Source: Actinomadura darangshiensis (GTDB lineage: Bacteria > Actinomycetota > Actinomycetes > Streptosporangiales > Streptosporangiaceae). From it: 57,696 bases of DNA. How positions within the stretch are numbered: the stretch's first letter is position 1; every line of letters starts with the position of its first letter. Below the pieces are notes generated by a model that worked only from the letters and a program-made list of their open reading frames with translations, was not told the origin of the DNA and ran no database searches. Positions 8,457-17,179 of this stretch are shown here, one piece after another. The position numbers and the translations under genes are program-made. The stretch covers positions 1-57,696 of the forward strand of contig NZ_SMKY01000022.1 in NCBI RefSeq assembly GCF_004349235.1, read 5' to 3'.

Positions 8457-10021
8457 GGGAGCCCTCCGGTGGTGCGGCGCAGCGCTTGGCCTGGTGCCGC
8501 ACCCGTGAGGCGCCCCTTGTCCAGCACCTCCACGCCGTTGACCACGACATGGTCGACCCCGCGTGCCGGACGGCGCGGGTCCGCGTACGTCGCGACGTCG
8601 GCGACCGTGGACGGGTCGAGCACGACGACGTCGGCGGCCATGCCCGGACGGAGCGACCCCCGGCCCTGGAGGCCGAACCGGCGGGCCGGGTGCCCGGCGA
8701 GGTGCAGGGCGGCCTCGCCCCAGGTGTAGTCGCCGAGTTCGCGGGTGTGGACGCCGAGGAGCCGCGCGAACGCGCCCCATCCGCGCGGGTGCGGGGCGCC
8801 TCCGACGAAGACGCCGTCGGACCCGGCCATGTGCGCGGGGTGCCGCAGCAGGGCGCGGATGTCCCGCACGGTGTTGGTCGGCGGCTGCCGGAACACGCAG
8901 GACGCCCGGAGGCCGGTGGCCGCCAGCAGGTCGCAGAGGAACTCCGCGGGATCCGCGCCGGCCGTCTCGGCGGCCTCGGTGAGGGTCCGCCCCTCGCACC
9001 AGGCGAGGTCGGGGTGGTCGACCCAGGCGAAGGCGATCCGGTCGTACAGCTCGGGGCGCTCGGGGAACCAGGTCTCGTGCAGCCGGGCGCGCACGCCGGC
9101 GTCCCGCAGGCGGGCGACGGTGGCGTCCGTGCCGCCGCCCTGGACCCACACCGGCAGCCCGACCATCGCCACGATCGACGCGCCGCGGTCGTAGGGGTAG
9201 CTGTCGAAGGTCAGGTCGACGCCCTCGGCGCGGGAGTCGTCGATGAGCTTCACCAGCATGTGCGCGGGCCCGTGGTAGTGGCTGATGTGCGCCGGGACGT
9301 CCGCGTCCCGGGCGATGGCGTTCACTTCGGCGACGCCCACGTGCGCCTCCGCCTCGTACCCGCGCATGTGGCTGACGTACAGGCCGCCGTACCGTCCCGC
9401 CTCGGCAGCGAGGGCGGCCAGCTCGGCGGTGTCGCCGTACCGGTCCGGGACGTAGTCGAGGCCGGTGGACAGCCCGAGGGCGCCCTCCTCCATGCCCTGG
9501 GCGAGCAGCCGCCGCATGTGATTGAGTTCGCCGTCGGACGGGGCGCGCTCGTCCAGGCCCATCGCTTCGAGCCGCAGGTTGCCGCGCGGCACCAGGTAGC
9601 CGACGTTGAGCGGCGTGGTGCCGTCGTAGCCGCGCAGCAGCTCGCCGACGCCGCGGCCCTCCGCGGCGCCGCCGGGCAGGTCGCCGTTGATCGCCCCGAA
9701 GTAGCGCCGGACGTAGTCCATCGTGGCGGGGCCGGACGGCGCGAACGACAGGCCGTCCTGGCCCGCCACGAAGGTCGTCACCCCCTGGCTCAGCGCGGCC
9801 AGCTGGACGTCGGGGTCGAACACCGCCGCGTCGCCGTGGACGTGGGTGTCGACGAAGCCCGGCATGAGGTAGCGGCCGGTGCAGTCGATCCGGCGCGCGG
9901 CCTCGACGTGGTCCAGCCGGCCGACCGCGGCGACGGCACCGTCCCGCACGGCGAGGTCGGCCCGGTACGCGGGCGCCCCGGTGCCGTCGACGACCCAGCC
10001 GCCGGTCATGACGATGTCCAT
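8453..10021 (-). CDS. D-aminoacylase/N-acyl-D-amino-acid deacylase family amidohydrolase
   Basis: 522 aa, usual length for the family. Metal-binding HVHGD (TIM-barrel strand 1, FVDTHVHGD) is present, followed by YVSHMRGYE, HISHYHG and a late Asp in HMAGSDGVFVG. These fit amidohydrolase family 3 zinc enzymes that remove N-acyl groups from D-amino acids. The same family includes deacetylases of N-acetyl amino-sugar acids. The neighbouring D-serine-dehydratase-like enzyme, RidA and KDG-type kinase favour an N-acylated amino-sugar acid or D-amino acid as substrate (inference). Cytoplasmic, with no signal peptide. Confidence 0.87.
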   Translation of the reverse strand: MDIVMTGGWVVDGTGAPAYRADLAVRDGAVAAVGRLDHVEAARRIDCTGRYLMPGFVDTHVHGDAAVFDPDVQLAALSQGVTTFVAGQDGLSFAPSGPATMDYVRRYFGAINGDLPGGAAEGRGVGELLRGYDGTTPLNVGYLVPRGNLRLEAMGLDERAPSDGELNHMRRLLAQGMEEGALGLSTGLDYVPDRYGDTAELAALAAEAGRYGGLYVSHMRGYEAEAHVGVAEVNAIARDADVPAHISHYHGPAHMLVKLIDDSRAEGVDLTFDSYPYDRGASIVAMVGLPVWVQGGGTDATVARLRDAGVRARLHETWFPERPELYDRIAFAWVDHPDLAWCEGRTLTEAAETAGADPAEFLCDLLAATGLRASCVFRQPPTNTVRDIRALLRHPAHMAGSDGVFVGGAPHPRGWGAFARLLGVHTRELGDYTWGEAALHLAGHPARRFGLQGRGSLRPGMAADVVVLDPSTVADVATYADPRRPARGVDHVVVNGVEVLDKGRLTGAAPGQALRRTTGGLP

Positions 10022-10061
10022 CGCGCGGTCCTTTCGCTCGTGCCCGCGGTGCGCCGGGCGG

Positions 10062-10451
10062 TCAGGCGGTCTCGGGGTAGGCGACGACGAGGTCGATCTC
10101 CACGAGGATGTTCAGCATCGCCGATCCGACCGTGGTCCGCGCGGGCAGGCCGCCCGTGAAGTGGGACTTGTAGACCCGGTTGAACTCGGCGAAGTCGCGC
10201 TCGATGTCGGTCAGGTGGACGGTCGCCTTCACCACGTCCGCGAAGCCGAGCCCTTCCGATTCGAGCAGCGCCCGCAGGTTGCGCATCACCTGCTCGGTCT
10301 GCGCGGCGACGTCGGTACCGGCGACCTTCCCGGTGGCGGGGTCGACCGGGACGGTGCCGGCGGTGTAGAGGAAGCCGTTCGCGGCCACGGCCTGCGAGTA
10401 CGCGCCTCCGGGGGCCGGGGCATTGGCGATGTTGATGCGCCTGACGGTCAT
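10062..10451 (-). CDS. RidA-family enamine/imine deaminase
   Basis: 129 aa, the normal length. Family landmarks are GAYSQAV, the FLYTAGTVPVDPATG strand, QTEQVMRNLRALLE, VVKATVHLTDI and the substrate-binding Arg region PARTTVGSAML near the C-terminus. RidA proteins hydrolyse reactive enamines/imines released by PLP-dependent dehydratases. It sits two genes downstream of a D-serine-dehydratase-like enzyme, so it probably clears that enzyme's intermediate. The ATG at 10451 follows a GGAGC ribosome site. Confidence 0.9.
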   Translation of the reverse strand: MTVRRINIANAPAPGGAYSQAVAANGFLYTAGTVPVDPATGKVAGTDVAAQTEQVMRNLRALLESEGLGFADVVKATVHLTDIERDFAEFNRVYKSHFTGGLPARTTVGSAMLNILVEIDLVVAYPETA

Positions 10452-10465
10452 GGTGATGCTCCTTT

Positions 10466-11461
10466 TCAGCGGAGGACGGGGTCGTCCAGCGGGCCGACGA
10501 GGGGGAGTTCCGCGACGCTCGGCAGTCCTTCCCAGTCGCCGGGCACCGAGACGGCGAAGGCGCCGAGCGCGTTCGCGGTCCGCAGGGCGGCCTCGGGCGG
10601 CTCGCCGCGGACGAGGCTCGCGAGGTACCCGGCGACGAAGGCGTCGCCGGCGCCGACCGGGTCGACGACCGGTACGGCGACCGCCGGGGCGGCGTACTCG
10701 CGGCCGTGGATCCTTGCGGTGAAGCCGAGTTCGCCCTGCTTGATGACGACCTGCTCCGGTCCGAGGCCGCCCATCGCGGCGGCGCTGGCGGCGGCGCCGA
10801 GGTCGCCCACCAGCATCCGCGCCTCGTCGTGCGAGGCGAAGACCACGTCCGCGAGCATGGCGGTGGCGCGGTAGTGCTCCACCGCCTCCTCGGCGCTCCA
10901 CAGCCCGGTCCGGTGGTTGACGTCGAAGGACACGAGGACCCCGGCGTCGCGCGCGATCCCGATGGCGTGGTGGACGGCGGCCCTGGCCGACTCGCTCAGC
11001 GCCAGGGTGATCCCGGTGATGTGCAGGGCGCGGGCCCCCTCGACGAGCTCCCGGCTGACGTCGTCGGGGGACAGCCGCGAGCCGGCGCTGCCCGACCGCA
11101 CGTAGAACACGCGGGACACCTTGGACGTGCGGCGCTCCTTCACCATGAGCCCCGTCGGCGCGGCGCCGTCGGTGCGCAGGGCCGTCACGTCCACGCCCTC
11201 GGCGCGCAGCTCCCCGGCGATGATCTCACCCATCGGGTCCTCGCCGACCCGGCCGATCCAGGCGCTCGGCACCCCCAGGCGGCGGACGCCGATGGCCACG
11301 TTGGTCTCCGCGCCGCTCATGCCCAGGCGGACGGACCTGTTGTGGCGCACGGGCCCGATGTGCTCCGCCTGGAGCACGCACATGGCCTCGCCCAGCGTCA
11401 CCACGGCGGGCGCGGCCCCGCCGACGTCCCGGTCGCTTCTCCTGGCACTTGAGCTGATCAA
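10466..11461 (-). CDS. PfkB-family sugar kinase, 2-keto-3-deoxygluconate-kinase-like
   Basis: 331 aa from the proposed TTG. N-terminal TLGEAMCVL and the GGA-like SGAETNVAIGVRRLG are the substrate end. The C-terminal anion hole and catalytic Asp are in DPVGAGDAFVAGYLA. The pattern is closest in style to KdgK, which phosphorylates 2-keto-3-deoxy-D-gluconate at O6. That fits the KDPG-type aldolase coded in the divergent operon. An ATG at 11515 would overlap the upstream gene by 44 bases. The TTG at 11461 has GAGGAA five bases before it and leaves a 10-base gap, so I prefer it. Confidence 0.87.
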   Translation of the reverse strand: MISSSARRSDRDVGGAAPAVVTLGEAMCVLQAEHIGPVRHNRSVRLGMSGAETNVAIGVRRLGVPSAWIGRVGEDPMGEIIAGELRAEGVDVTALRTDGAAPTGLMVKERRTSKVSRVFYVRSGSAGSRLSPDDVSRELVEGARALHITGITLALSESARAAVHHAIGIARDAGVLVSFDVNHRTGLWSAEEAVEHYRATAMLADVVFASHDEARMLVGDLGAAASAAAMGGLGPEQVVIKQGELGFTARIHGREYAAPAVAVPVVDPVGAGDAFVAGYLASLVRGEPPEAALRTANALGAFAVSVPGDWEGLPSVAELPLVGPLDDPVLR

Positions 11462-11471
11462 CGCTTCCTCA

Positions 11472-12734
11472 TCAGAAGTAGGAACGGGCGGTCTCGACGA
11501 CGCGGTGGTCGTCATCGACCAGCGGCACCAGCTGCCACTTGTCGTGCGCCGTGCAGGGGTGGGAGATCCCGAGGCAGACGAGGTCTCCCACCGCGATGCC
11601 GCTGTCGCCGGGCACCGTGAGGTAGGCGTGCTGGTCGTTGAGCCGGTCGACGGTGCAGCCGGCCGGCACCCGGATGTCTCCGCTGCGGGAGCGTGTCGCG
11701 AGGACGACGGGCATGCCCTCGTCGAACGAGATGTCCCGCTTGCCGATGCCGGCCAGGACCAGGCCCGGTTCGGGACGCGAGAGCACCTGCCCCCAGACCT
11801 CGATCGCCGGTCGCAGGCGCGCGTCCGCCGGGTCCTGCGCGAACGGGCTCAACTTCTCGTAGAAGAGGGAGTCGTGCGTCACGTACGCCCCGCTGCGGAG
11901 CAGGACGCGCACCGGCAACCGCGTGTCCCAGTCACCCGCCAGTTCCGCCGTCACCAGGTCGAAGAACGCGCTGCCCCCGCAGGACACGAGGTACTCCCCG
12001 GTGTCCGCGTCGAGCAGCCCTTCGGCGTCGCACGCCGTGAGCAGGCCGCGCATCCGCCGCGCGAAGGCGGTCACCGCGCCGACCGTGGCGGTGGAGCGGT
12101 CGTGTCCGAGACCGCCCTCGAAGCCGGCCGCGCCCACGAGTGCCAGCGACGGTTCGCGCCGCACCGCGCGGGCCACCGCCATCGCGTCGGTGTCGGTGCG
12201 GCACCCCGTCCGGCCTCCCTCGTGGCCGACTTCGAGGACGACGCGCAGCCGCCGGTCGACCCGGCCCCGCGTCGCCTCGCCGAGGATCTCGACGCCGGCG
12301 ACGGAGTCCACGTAGCAGGTGAACTCGAAGCCGTCGTCGTGTGCCATCTCGCCGGCCGCCCACGCCGCGGCGGCGTCGTCGACCAGCTCGTTGGCCAGGA
12401 AGATCCGCCGTACCCCGTGCGCGCGGACGACGCGGGCCTGGTGCGGCGTCGCGACGGTCAGCCCCCAGGCGCCCGCCGCGAGCTGGCGCTCCCACAGCTG
12501 CGGCGACATCGTCGTCTTGACGTGCGGCGCCAGCGACTCCCCGCGGTCCGCGCAGTAGCGGGCGAGCGCGGCGACGTTGTGGTCCACCGCGGAGCGCTTG
12601 ATGACCATGACGGGCCAGGAGAAGCCCGCCTCGAACAGCGACGGGCGCGACCGGGCGAAGTCGTTGGCGCTCATCCCCTCCGCGCTCGGCGGGAAGCCCT
12701 TCGCGCGCCAGTCGATCGTCGTCCGGCCGTTCAC
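11472..12734 (-). CDS. PLP-dependent D-serine-dehydratase-like / D-glucosaminate-dehydratase-like enzyme
   Basis: 420 aa with a fold-III (alanine racemase-type) barrel followed by a beta domain. The PLP Lys is in LAPHVKTTMSP near residue 70. Near the C-terminus, GISHPCTAHDKW carries the His and Cys that bind zinc in eukaryotic-type D-serine dehydratases. Relatives include D-threonine aldolase and D-glucosaminate dehydratase, the latter giving 2-keto-3-deoxygluconate plus ammonia. The KDG-type kinase directly downstream makes the sugar-acid activity attractive, but sequence alone does not decide it. The ATG overlaps the ABC ATPase stop. Confidence 0.8.
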   Translation of the reverse strand: MNGRTTIDWRAKGFPPSAEGMSANDFARSRPSLFEAGFSWPVMVIKRSAVDHNVAALARYCADRGESLAPHVKTTMSPQLWERQLAAGAWGLTVATPHQARVVRAHGVRRIFLANELVDDAAAAWAAGEMAHDDGFEFTCYVDSVAGVEILGEATRGRVDRRLRVVLEVGHEGGRTGCRTDTDAMAVARAVRREPSLALVGAAGFEGGLGHDRSTATVGAVTAFARRMRGLLTACDAEGLLDADTGEYLVSCGGSAFFDLVTAELAGDWDTRLPVRVLLRSGAYVTHDSLFYEKLSPFAQDPADARLRPAIEVWGQVLSRPEPGLVLAGIGKRDISFDEGMPVVLATRSRSGDIRVPAGCTVDRLNDQHAYLTVPGDSGIAVGDLVCLGISHPCTAHDKWQLVPLVDDDHRVVETARSYF

Positions 12735-13921
12735 GCGACCCCCTTGGCGGCGGCGACCGGCAGCCGCCCGCCGCCGTCGCTGCCGAAGAAGGACGCGTCG
12801 GTCAGGTCGAGCCGGACGGCGCAGGCGTCGCCCGCCGCCAGGCGCACCTCGCCCGGGATGCGGGCGTGCAGCAGATCACGGCCGCCGACGGTGCCGGACT
12901 CGTCCATGCGCGTGCCGAGCTGGAACGCCACCACCGTCTCGGCGCCGAGGTACTCGGAGACGACCACGCGGGCGGGCAGCGCCCCGGCCTTCGCGGTGTC
13001 CGCCGCCTCGACCGACACCTTCTCGGCGCGCACGCCCAGCGTGATGCCGCGCGCCGGGCCGTCCGGCGCCGCGCCGCCCTCGGGCAGTTCCAGGACGGTG
13101 CCGTCGGGAAACCGGACCGACCGCCCGTCCAACTCGCAGTCCATCAGGTTCATCGGCGGGCTCCCGATGAACCGGGCCACGAACGTGTTCGCCGGACGGT
13201 CGTAGATCTCCTTCGGCGTCCCGTACTGCTGGACGACGCCCTCGTTGAGAACGATGATGCGCGTCCCCATCGTCATGGCCTCGACCTGGTCGTGCGTGAC
13301 GTAGACGAAGCTCTTGCGCACCCGCTGGTGCAGGGCGCTGATCTCGGCCCGCATCTGCGTGCGGAGCATGGCGTCGAGGTTGCTCAGCGGCTCGTCCAGC
13401 AGGTACACCGACGGCTCGCGGACCAGGGCGCGGCCGACCGCGACGCGCTGCCGCTGGCCTCCGGAGAGGGTGCGCGGGCGCCGGTCGAGGTAGTCGGTGA
13501 GCTCCATCATGTCCGCGACGCGCCGCACCTGGGCGTCGATCTCCGGGTCGCGCAGCATCCGGCGCCGCATCAGCGCGTTGACCAGCGGCAGATGGTGGTA
13601 GGGCTTGAACCTGCTCATCAGCAGCGGGAACGCGATGTTCGCCCGGACCGACAGGTGCGGGTAGAGCGCGTAGGACTGGAACACGAAGGCGATGTCGCGC
13701 TCGTTCGGCCCGGTCCCGTTCACCGCCGCGCCGTCGAACTCCAGTTGCCCCTCGGTGATGTCGGTGAGGCCGGCGATCATCCGCAGCATCGTCGACTTGC
13801 CGCACCCGGACGGGCCGAGCAGCACGAGGAACTCGTTGTCCGGGACGTCCGCGGAGAAGGTCTTGATGACCTGGGTGTCGCCGTAGCTCTTGGCGATGCC
13901 GTTGAAACTGATCCTTGGCAC
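12731..13921 (-). CDS. Sugar ABC transporter ATP-binding protein (MalK/UgpC/MsmK type)
   Basis: 396 aa. Walker A is GPSGCGKST, the Q-loop is VFQSYALYPH, the signature is LSGGQRQRVAVGRAL, Walker B is VYLLDEPLSNLD and the switch is YVTHDQVEAMTM. The C-terminal TOBE/OB region (VRAEKVSVEA) is present, as in MalK-like ATPases for oligosaccharides and sugar acids. There is an insert after the Q-loop (LMSRFKPYHHLPLVNALMRR) longer than in MalK. It lies directly after the two permeases. Confidence 0.92.
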   Translation of the reverse strand: MPRISFNGIAKSYGDTQVIKTFSADVPDNEFLVLLGPSGCGKSTMLRMIAGLTDITEGQLEFDGAAVNGTGPNERDIAFVFQSYALYPHLSVRANIAFPLLMSRFKPYHHLPLVNALMRRRMLRDPEIDAQVRRVADMMELTDYLDRRPRTLSGGQRQRVAVGRALVREPSVYLLDEPLSNLDAMLRTQMRAEISALHQRVRKSFVYVTHDQVEAMTMGTRIIVLNEGVVQQYGTPKEIYDRPANTFVARFIGSPPMNLMDCELDGRSVRFPDGTVLELPEGGAAPDGPARGITLGVRAEKVSVEAADTAKAGALPARVVVSEYLGAETVVAFQLGTRMDESGTVGGRDLLHARIPGEVRLAAGDACAVRLDLTDASFFGSDGGGRLPVAAAKGVA

Positions 13922-13924
13922 TTG

Positions 13925-14755
13925 TCAGCCCTTCACGGAGCCTGCGGTCAGGCCGCTCACGATGCGGCGCTGCACGAACAGGAAGAAGACGATGGCCGGC
14001 AGGGTGAAGATGAGCGCGGCGGCCATGACGTGGTTCAGCGGCGTCACGAACTCGCCGACGAACGACGCGAGCCCCTTGGACGCGGGCCACTTCCGCTCGT
14101 CGGTGATGAAGGTGTTCGCGAACAGGTACTCGTTCCAGCCGTCGAAGAACGTGATCACCGCGGCCGCCGCGATGGACGGGGCGATCAGCGGCAGCACGAT
14201 CTGCGGGAGGATCGCGTACCGGGGGCAGCCGTCGACCCGGGCGGACTCCTCGATCTCCGGCGGCACGCCGTCCATCGCGCTCTTGAGGATCCACACCGCG
14301 ACGGGCATGGCGAACGCGGTGTCGCTCAGGACGAGCCCGCCGAGGTTGTCGAGCAGCCCGAAGGTCAGGAAGATCGAGTACAGCGGGACGACGAGCAGCG
14401 CCTCGGGCAGCATCTGGGTGGCGAAGAGCGCGAAGCCGAACACGCCCTTGCCGCGGAACCGGTAGCGGGAGAGCGCGTACGCGGCGAGGATCGCCATCGC
14501 CAGGCTCAGCAGCGTGGTGCCGAAGGCCACCACGGCGCTGTTGGTCAGCCAGCGGAGCATCGGCACGCCGCTCGCGGCGTCCCGCATGGACGTGGCGAAC
14601 CGGCCGAGGTCGGGCAGCAGGTGGACGTGCCCGCCGAACAGCTCCCCGGTGGTGTGGGTCGCCGTCGTGAACAGCCAGTAGATCGGGAATCCGGCCAGCG
14701 CCACCAGCACCGTGACGCCGAGCCCGCGCATCACCGAACCCAGGCGGGAGGTCAT
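13925..14755 (-). CDS. Sugar ABC transporter permease (MalG type)
   Basis: 276 aa with six membrane helices. The EAA loop is EIEESARVDGCPRYAILPQIVLP, and the C-terminus IVSGLTAGSVKG is typical of MalG/UgpE (CUT1) permeases. The ATG overlaps the stop of the partner permease (ATGA). Together with the MalF-type permease, lipoprotein and ATPase it makes a full CUT1 importer. Confidence 0.92.
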   Translation of the reverse strand: MTSRLGSVMRGLGVTVLVALAGFPIYWLFTTATHTTGELFGGHVHLLPDLGRFATSMRDAASGVPMLRWLTNSAVVAFGTTLLSLAMAILAAYALSRYRFRGKGVFGFALFATQMLPEALLVVPLYSIFLTFGLLDNLGGLVLSDTAFAMPVAVWILKSAMDGVPPEIEESARVDGCPRYAILPQIVLPLIAPSIAAAAVITFFDGWNEYLFANTFITDERKWPASKGLASFVGEFVTPLNHVMAAALIFTLPAIVFFLFVQRRIVSGLTAGSVKG

Positions 14756-15693
14756 AGCGCCTCCTTTCGCGCCGCGCCGCGGTCGACGTAGAAGAAGATG
14801 ACGGTGACGATGGTCGACAGGACCAGCCCGACGACTCCCATGGCGGCGGAGCGGCCGAGGTCGGAGTTGACGAACGCCTCCCGGTACACGTTGATGACCA
14901 GGGCGTTGGTGGAGTCGACCGGGCCGCCCTGCGTGAGCAGCCAGATGACCTCGAAGCGGCGGAACGACCAGATGGTCATCAGCAGGGCCGTGACCCGCAG
15001 CGTCGGCATCAGGAACGGCAGCGCCACGGTGCGGAACCTGTTCAGCGCGTCGGCGCCGTCCACCCTGGCCGCCTCGTAGAGCTCGTCGGGCACCGACTGG
15101 AGCGCGGCGAGGACGACGAGCATGACGAACGGGAACACCTTCCAGACCGAGGCCAGCGTCACCGCGAACAGCGACCAGGTGGGGTCGACCAGCCAGCCGC
15201 GCCCGCCCAGGCCGGCGCCGCTCAGCGCGTGGTTGAGCACGCCGCTGTCCTTGTTGTAGATCCACGCGAAGATGAGGGCTGCGGCGACGGTCGGCACGGC
15301 CCAGGGGAAGGTGAGGATCGCGCGGGCCAGGGCCCGTCCCCGGAAGGCCCCGTTGATGGCCACGGCGGCGGTGGTGCCGACGACGAGGGCGCCGATCACG
15401 GTCGCCGCGCTGTAGATGACGGTGATGAGCAGCGAGTGCACGAACGCCGAGTCGCTGAACAGGGACGAGTAGTTCCCGGTGCCGGTGTACACGCCGCCGG
15501 TGGGGTTCAGCAGCTGGGTGTCGGTGAAGCTGAGCCACACGCCGTCCAGCAGGGGTGCCCCGGTGAGCAGCAGCAGGTAGACCGCCGCGGCCGCGATGAA
15601 CAGGTAGGGGGCCAGCCGCCGGCCCCGGTGCGCGCGCGGCTTCGGCGCCTCGACGCCGGTGCCGGCCTTCGCCGGGATGTCCACGCCTGCCAC
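14752..15693 (-). CDS. Sugar ABC transporter permease (MalF type)
   Basis: 313 aa. A basic N-terminus is followed by six helices (first LAPYLFIAAAAVYLLLL). The EAA loop reads ELYEAARVDGADALNRFRTV. Typical CUT1 partner. It starts one base after the stop of the binding-protein gene. Confidence 0.92.
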   Translation of the reverse strand: MAGVDIPAKAGTGVEAPKPRAHRGRRLAPYLFIAAAAVYLLLLTGAPLLDGVWLSFTDTQLLNPTGGVYTGTGNYSSLFSDSAFVHSLLITVIYSAATVIGALVVGTTAAVAINGAFRGRALARAILTFPWAVPTVAAALIFAWIYNKDSGVLNHALSGAGLGGRGWLVDPTWSLFAVTLASVWKVFPFVMLVVLAALQSVPDELYEAARVDGADALNRFRTVALPFLMPTLRVTALLMTIWSFRRFEVIWLLTQGGPVDSTNALVINVYREAFVNSDLGRSAAMGVVGLVLSTIVTVIFFYVDRGAARKEAL

Positions 15694-15694
15694 G

Positions 15695-16969
15695 TCAGCT
15701 GCCGGTCAGCTTGGACGCCTCCGCCTGCGCCGCCTTCAATGCGGTCGCCGGGTCGGCGTTCTTGATGAGCACTTCGGAGATGTGCGACAGGACGATGTGC
15801 GCGATCTGCGGCGTCTTGTCTTCGAAGCCTTCGACCACGGCGTTGTGCGAGGTCTCGGTCTGCTTCTTGTAGACGGGCGCCCACGGGTTCGCCTTGGTGA
15901 AGGCGTCGGGCGTCGGCGCGCCGGTGCCGGGTGAGCTGGCGCCGAGTGCGGCGGCGAGCGCCTTCTGCGCGTCCGGGCTGTACAGGTACTTGAGGAAGTC
16001 CTTGGCGAGCGCCTTGTGCTTGCTGTACTTGTTGATCCCGATCCACTCACCGGTGTTCGCCGACGCCGGGGTGGGGAAGGGCAGCGGCGATGCCTCGACG
16101 TCCTTGCTCTTGACCGGGTTCTCGTCCCCGCCCACCATCGTGGTGAGCGCGGAACTGTTGTCGATCATCATGCCGATCTTGCCCTGGGCGAACTTGGTGC
16201 GGAACGTCGACGCGTCGTCGCCGGTGCTCATGGCGCCGCTGTCGTACATCTTCTTGAACGCGGTCACCGCCTGGACGTTCTCGGGCGCGTCGATCGTCAG
16301 CTTGCCGTCCTTGGACCAGCGTCCGCCGAAGCCGTACGGCCAGTTGGAGAAGTCGATCCACCAGGGCGTCTCCTCGGCCATCTGGCTGCGGACGGCGAGG
16401 CCCGGCACCCCGGCCTCGGCCTTGACCGCCTTGGCGGCGGCGAGCAGCGAGGCGAAGTCCTTGGGCGGCTGGACGCCCGCCTTCTTCAGCAGGGACTTGT
16501 TCCAGAACAGCGCGTAGTTGACGGTCTCCCAGGTGTAGGCCAGCTGCTTGCCCTTGTACTTGCCGAAGTCGTTGGTCGCGTTGAGCGCCTGCTTCTGGCC
16601 GGCCGGGACCGCGTCGTCGACCGTCTCCAGCAGGCCGGCCTTGGCGAGCTTCCCGAAGTAGGTGTCCGGGATGACGATCAGGTCGGGCCCGTTGCGCGCC
16701 CCCAGCTGGGTCGAGATCGTCTTCTCGTAGTCGGCGCGGGTCACCGACACCTTCTTCAGCGTCGCCTTCGGGTTGGTCTTGGAGTAGCCCTCGACGACGG
16801 ACCAGAGCTTGTCGCCGCGGCCGGGCTCCAGCCACTGCCAGTTCGACACGGTCAGCTGCCCGCCCTCCGAGGCCGGCGGACCGGCGTCACCCGCGCCGCC
16901 CCCCGAGCAGGCGGTGATGCCGAGCAGCGCGGCACCGAGGGCGGCACCGATGCGGATCATGCGGGCCAT
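15695..16969 (-). CDS. Extracellular sugar-binding lipoprotein of the ABC importer
   Basis: 424 aa. The N-terminal lipoprotein signal MARMIRIGAALGAALLGITAC has a lipobox (ITAC) with the lipidated Cys near residue 21, followed by a Gly/Ser linker. The mature part has the family-1 solute-binding pattern (LTVSNWQWLEPG; NYALFWNKSLLKKAG; MMIDNSSAL). The start at 16969 has AGGAGG seven bases upstream. This is the first gene of the leftward catabolic operon, directly downstream of the IclR-type palindromes. The bound ligand is unknown; an oxidised or N-acylated sugar is plausible from the downstream enzymes. Confidence 0.92.
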   Translation of the reverse strand: MARMIRIGAALGAALLGITACSGGGAGDAGPPASEGGQLTVSNWQWLEPGRGDKLWSVVEGYSKTNPKATLKKVSVTRADYEKTISTQLGARNGPDLIVIPDTYFGKLAKAGLLETVDDAVPAGQKQALNATNDFGKYKGKQLAYTWETVNYALFWNKSLLKKAGVQPPKDFASLLAAAKAVKAEAGVPGLAVRSQMAEETPWWIDFSNWPYGFGGRWSKDGKLTIDAPENVQAVTAFKKMYDSGAMSTGDDASTFRTKFAQGKIGMMIDNSSALTTMVGGDENPVKSKDVEASPLPFPTPASANTGEWIGINKYSKHKALAKDFLKYLYSPDAQKALAAALGASSPGTGAPTPDAFTKANPWAPVYKKQTETSHNAVVEGFEDKTPQIAHIVLSHISEVLIKNADPATALKAAQAEASKLTGS

Positions 16970-17003
16970 GTGACCTCCTGGGGGGAGAGCGACTGCCAAG
17001 GTG

Positions 17004-17031
17004 TTGCATATGTTGCAACACGGTGTGCAAC
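17004..17031. promoter_or_regulatory. Overlapping palindromes, probable IclR operator 1
   Basis: TTGCA (17004-17008) pairs with TGCAA (17014-17018), and GTTGCA (17012-17017) pairs with TGCAAC (17026-17031). The two overlapping palindromes share the central half-site. They lie 35-62 bases upstream of the lipoprotein gene start, on the side of the leftward operon. Confidence 0.65.
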
Positions 17032-17092
17032 TTGTGTGGGACGGTTTTCTAGCAGCCGGTCCGATTTACCGTCAAGACCTGGCCCGTAATGC

Positions 17093-17120
17093 ACATGTTG
17101 CAACCGTTGACGCAACATGT
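17093..17120. promoter_or_regulatory. Perfect 9-bp inverted repeat, probable IclR operator 2
   Basis: ACATGTTGC (17093-17101) and GCAACATGT (17112-17120) are exact reverse complements, separated by 10 bases. It uses the same TTGC/GCAA core as operator 1, 60-90 bases away. It lies in front of the IclR gene, so autoregulation and control of both divergent operons are likely. Confidence 0.7.
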
Positions 17121-17179
17121 ACTTCGCAGTACATTCCTCCGGCGAGCGGGACGGACGGCACGACCGGGAGGAGACGCGG

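Noticed and set aside
11121..14791. Two rightward frames of over 600 codons in the sugar transporter operon
   Set aside because: Antisense shadows of the dehydratase-like, ATPase and permease genes; no recognisable domain.
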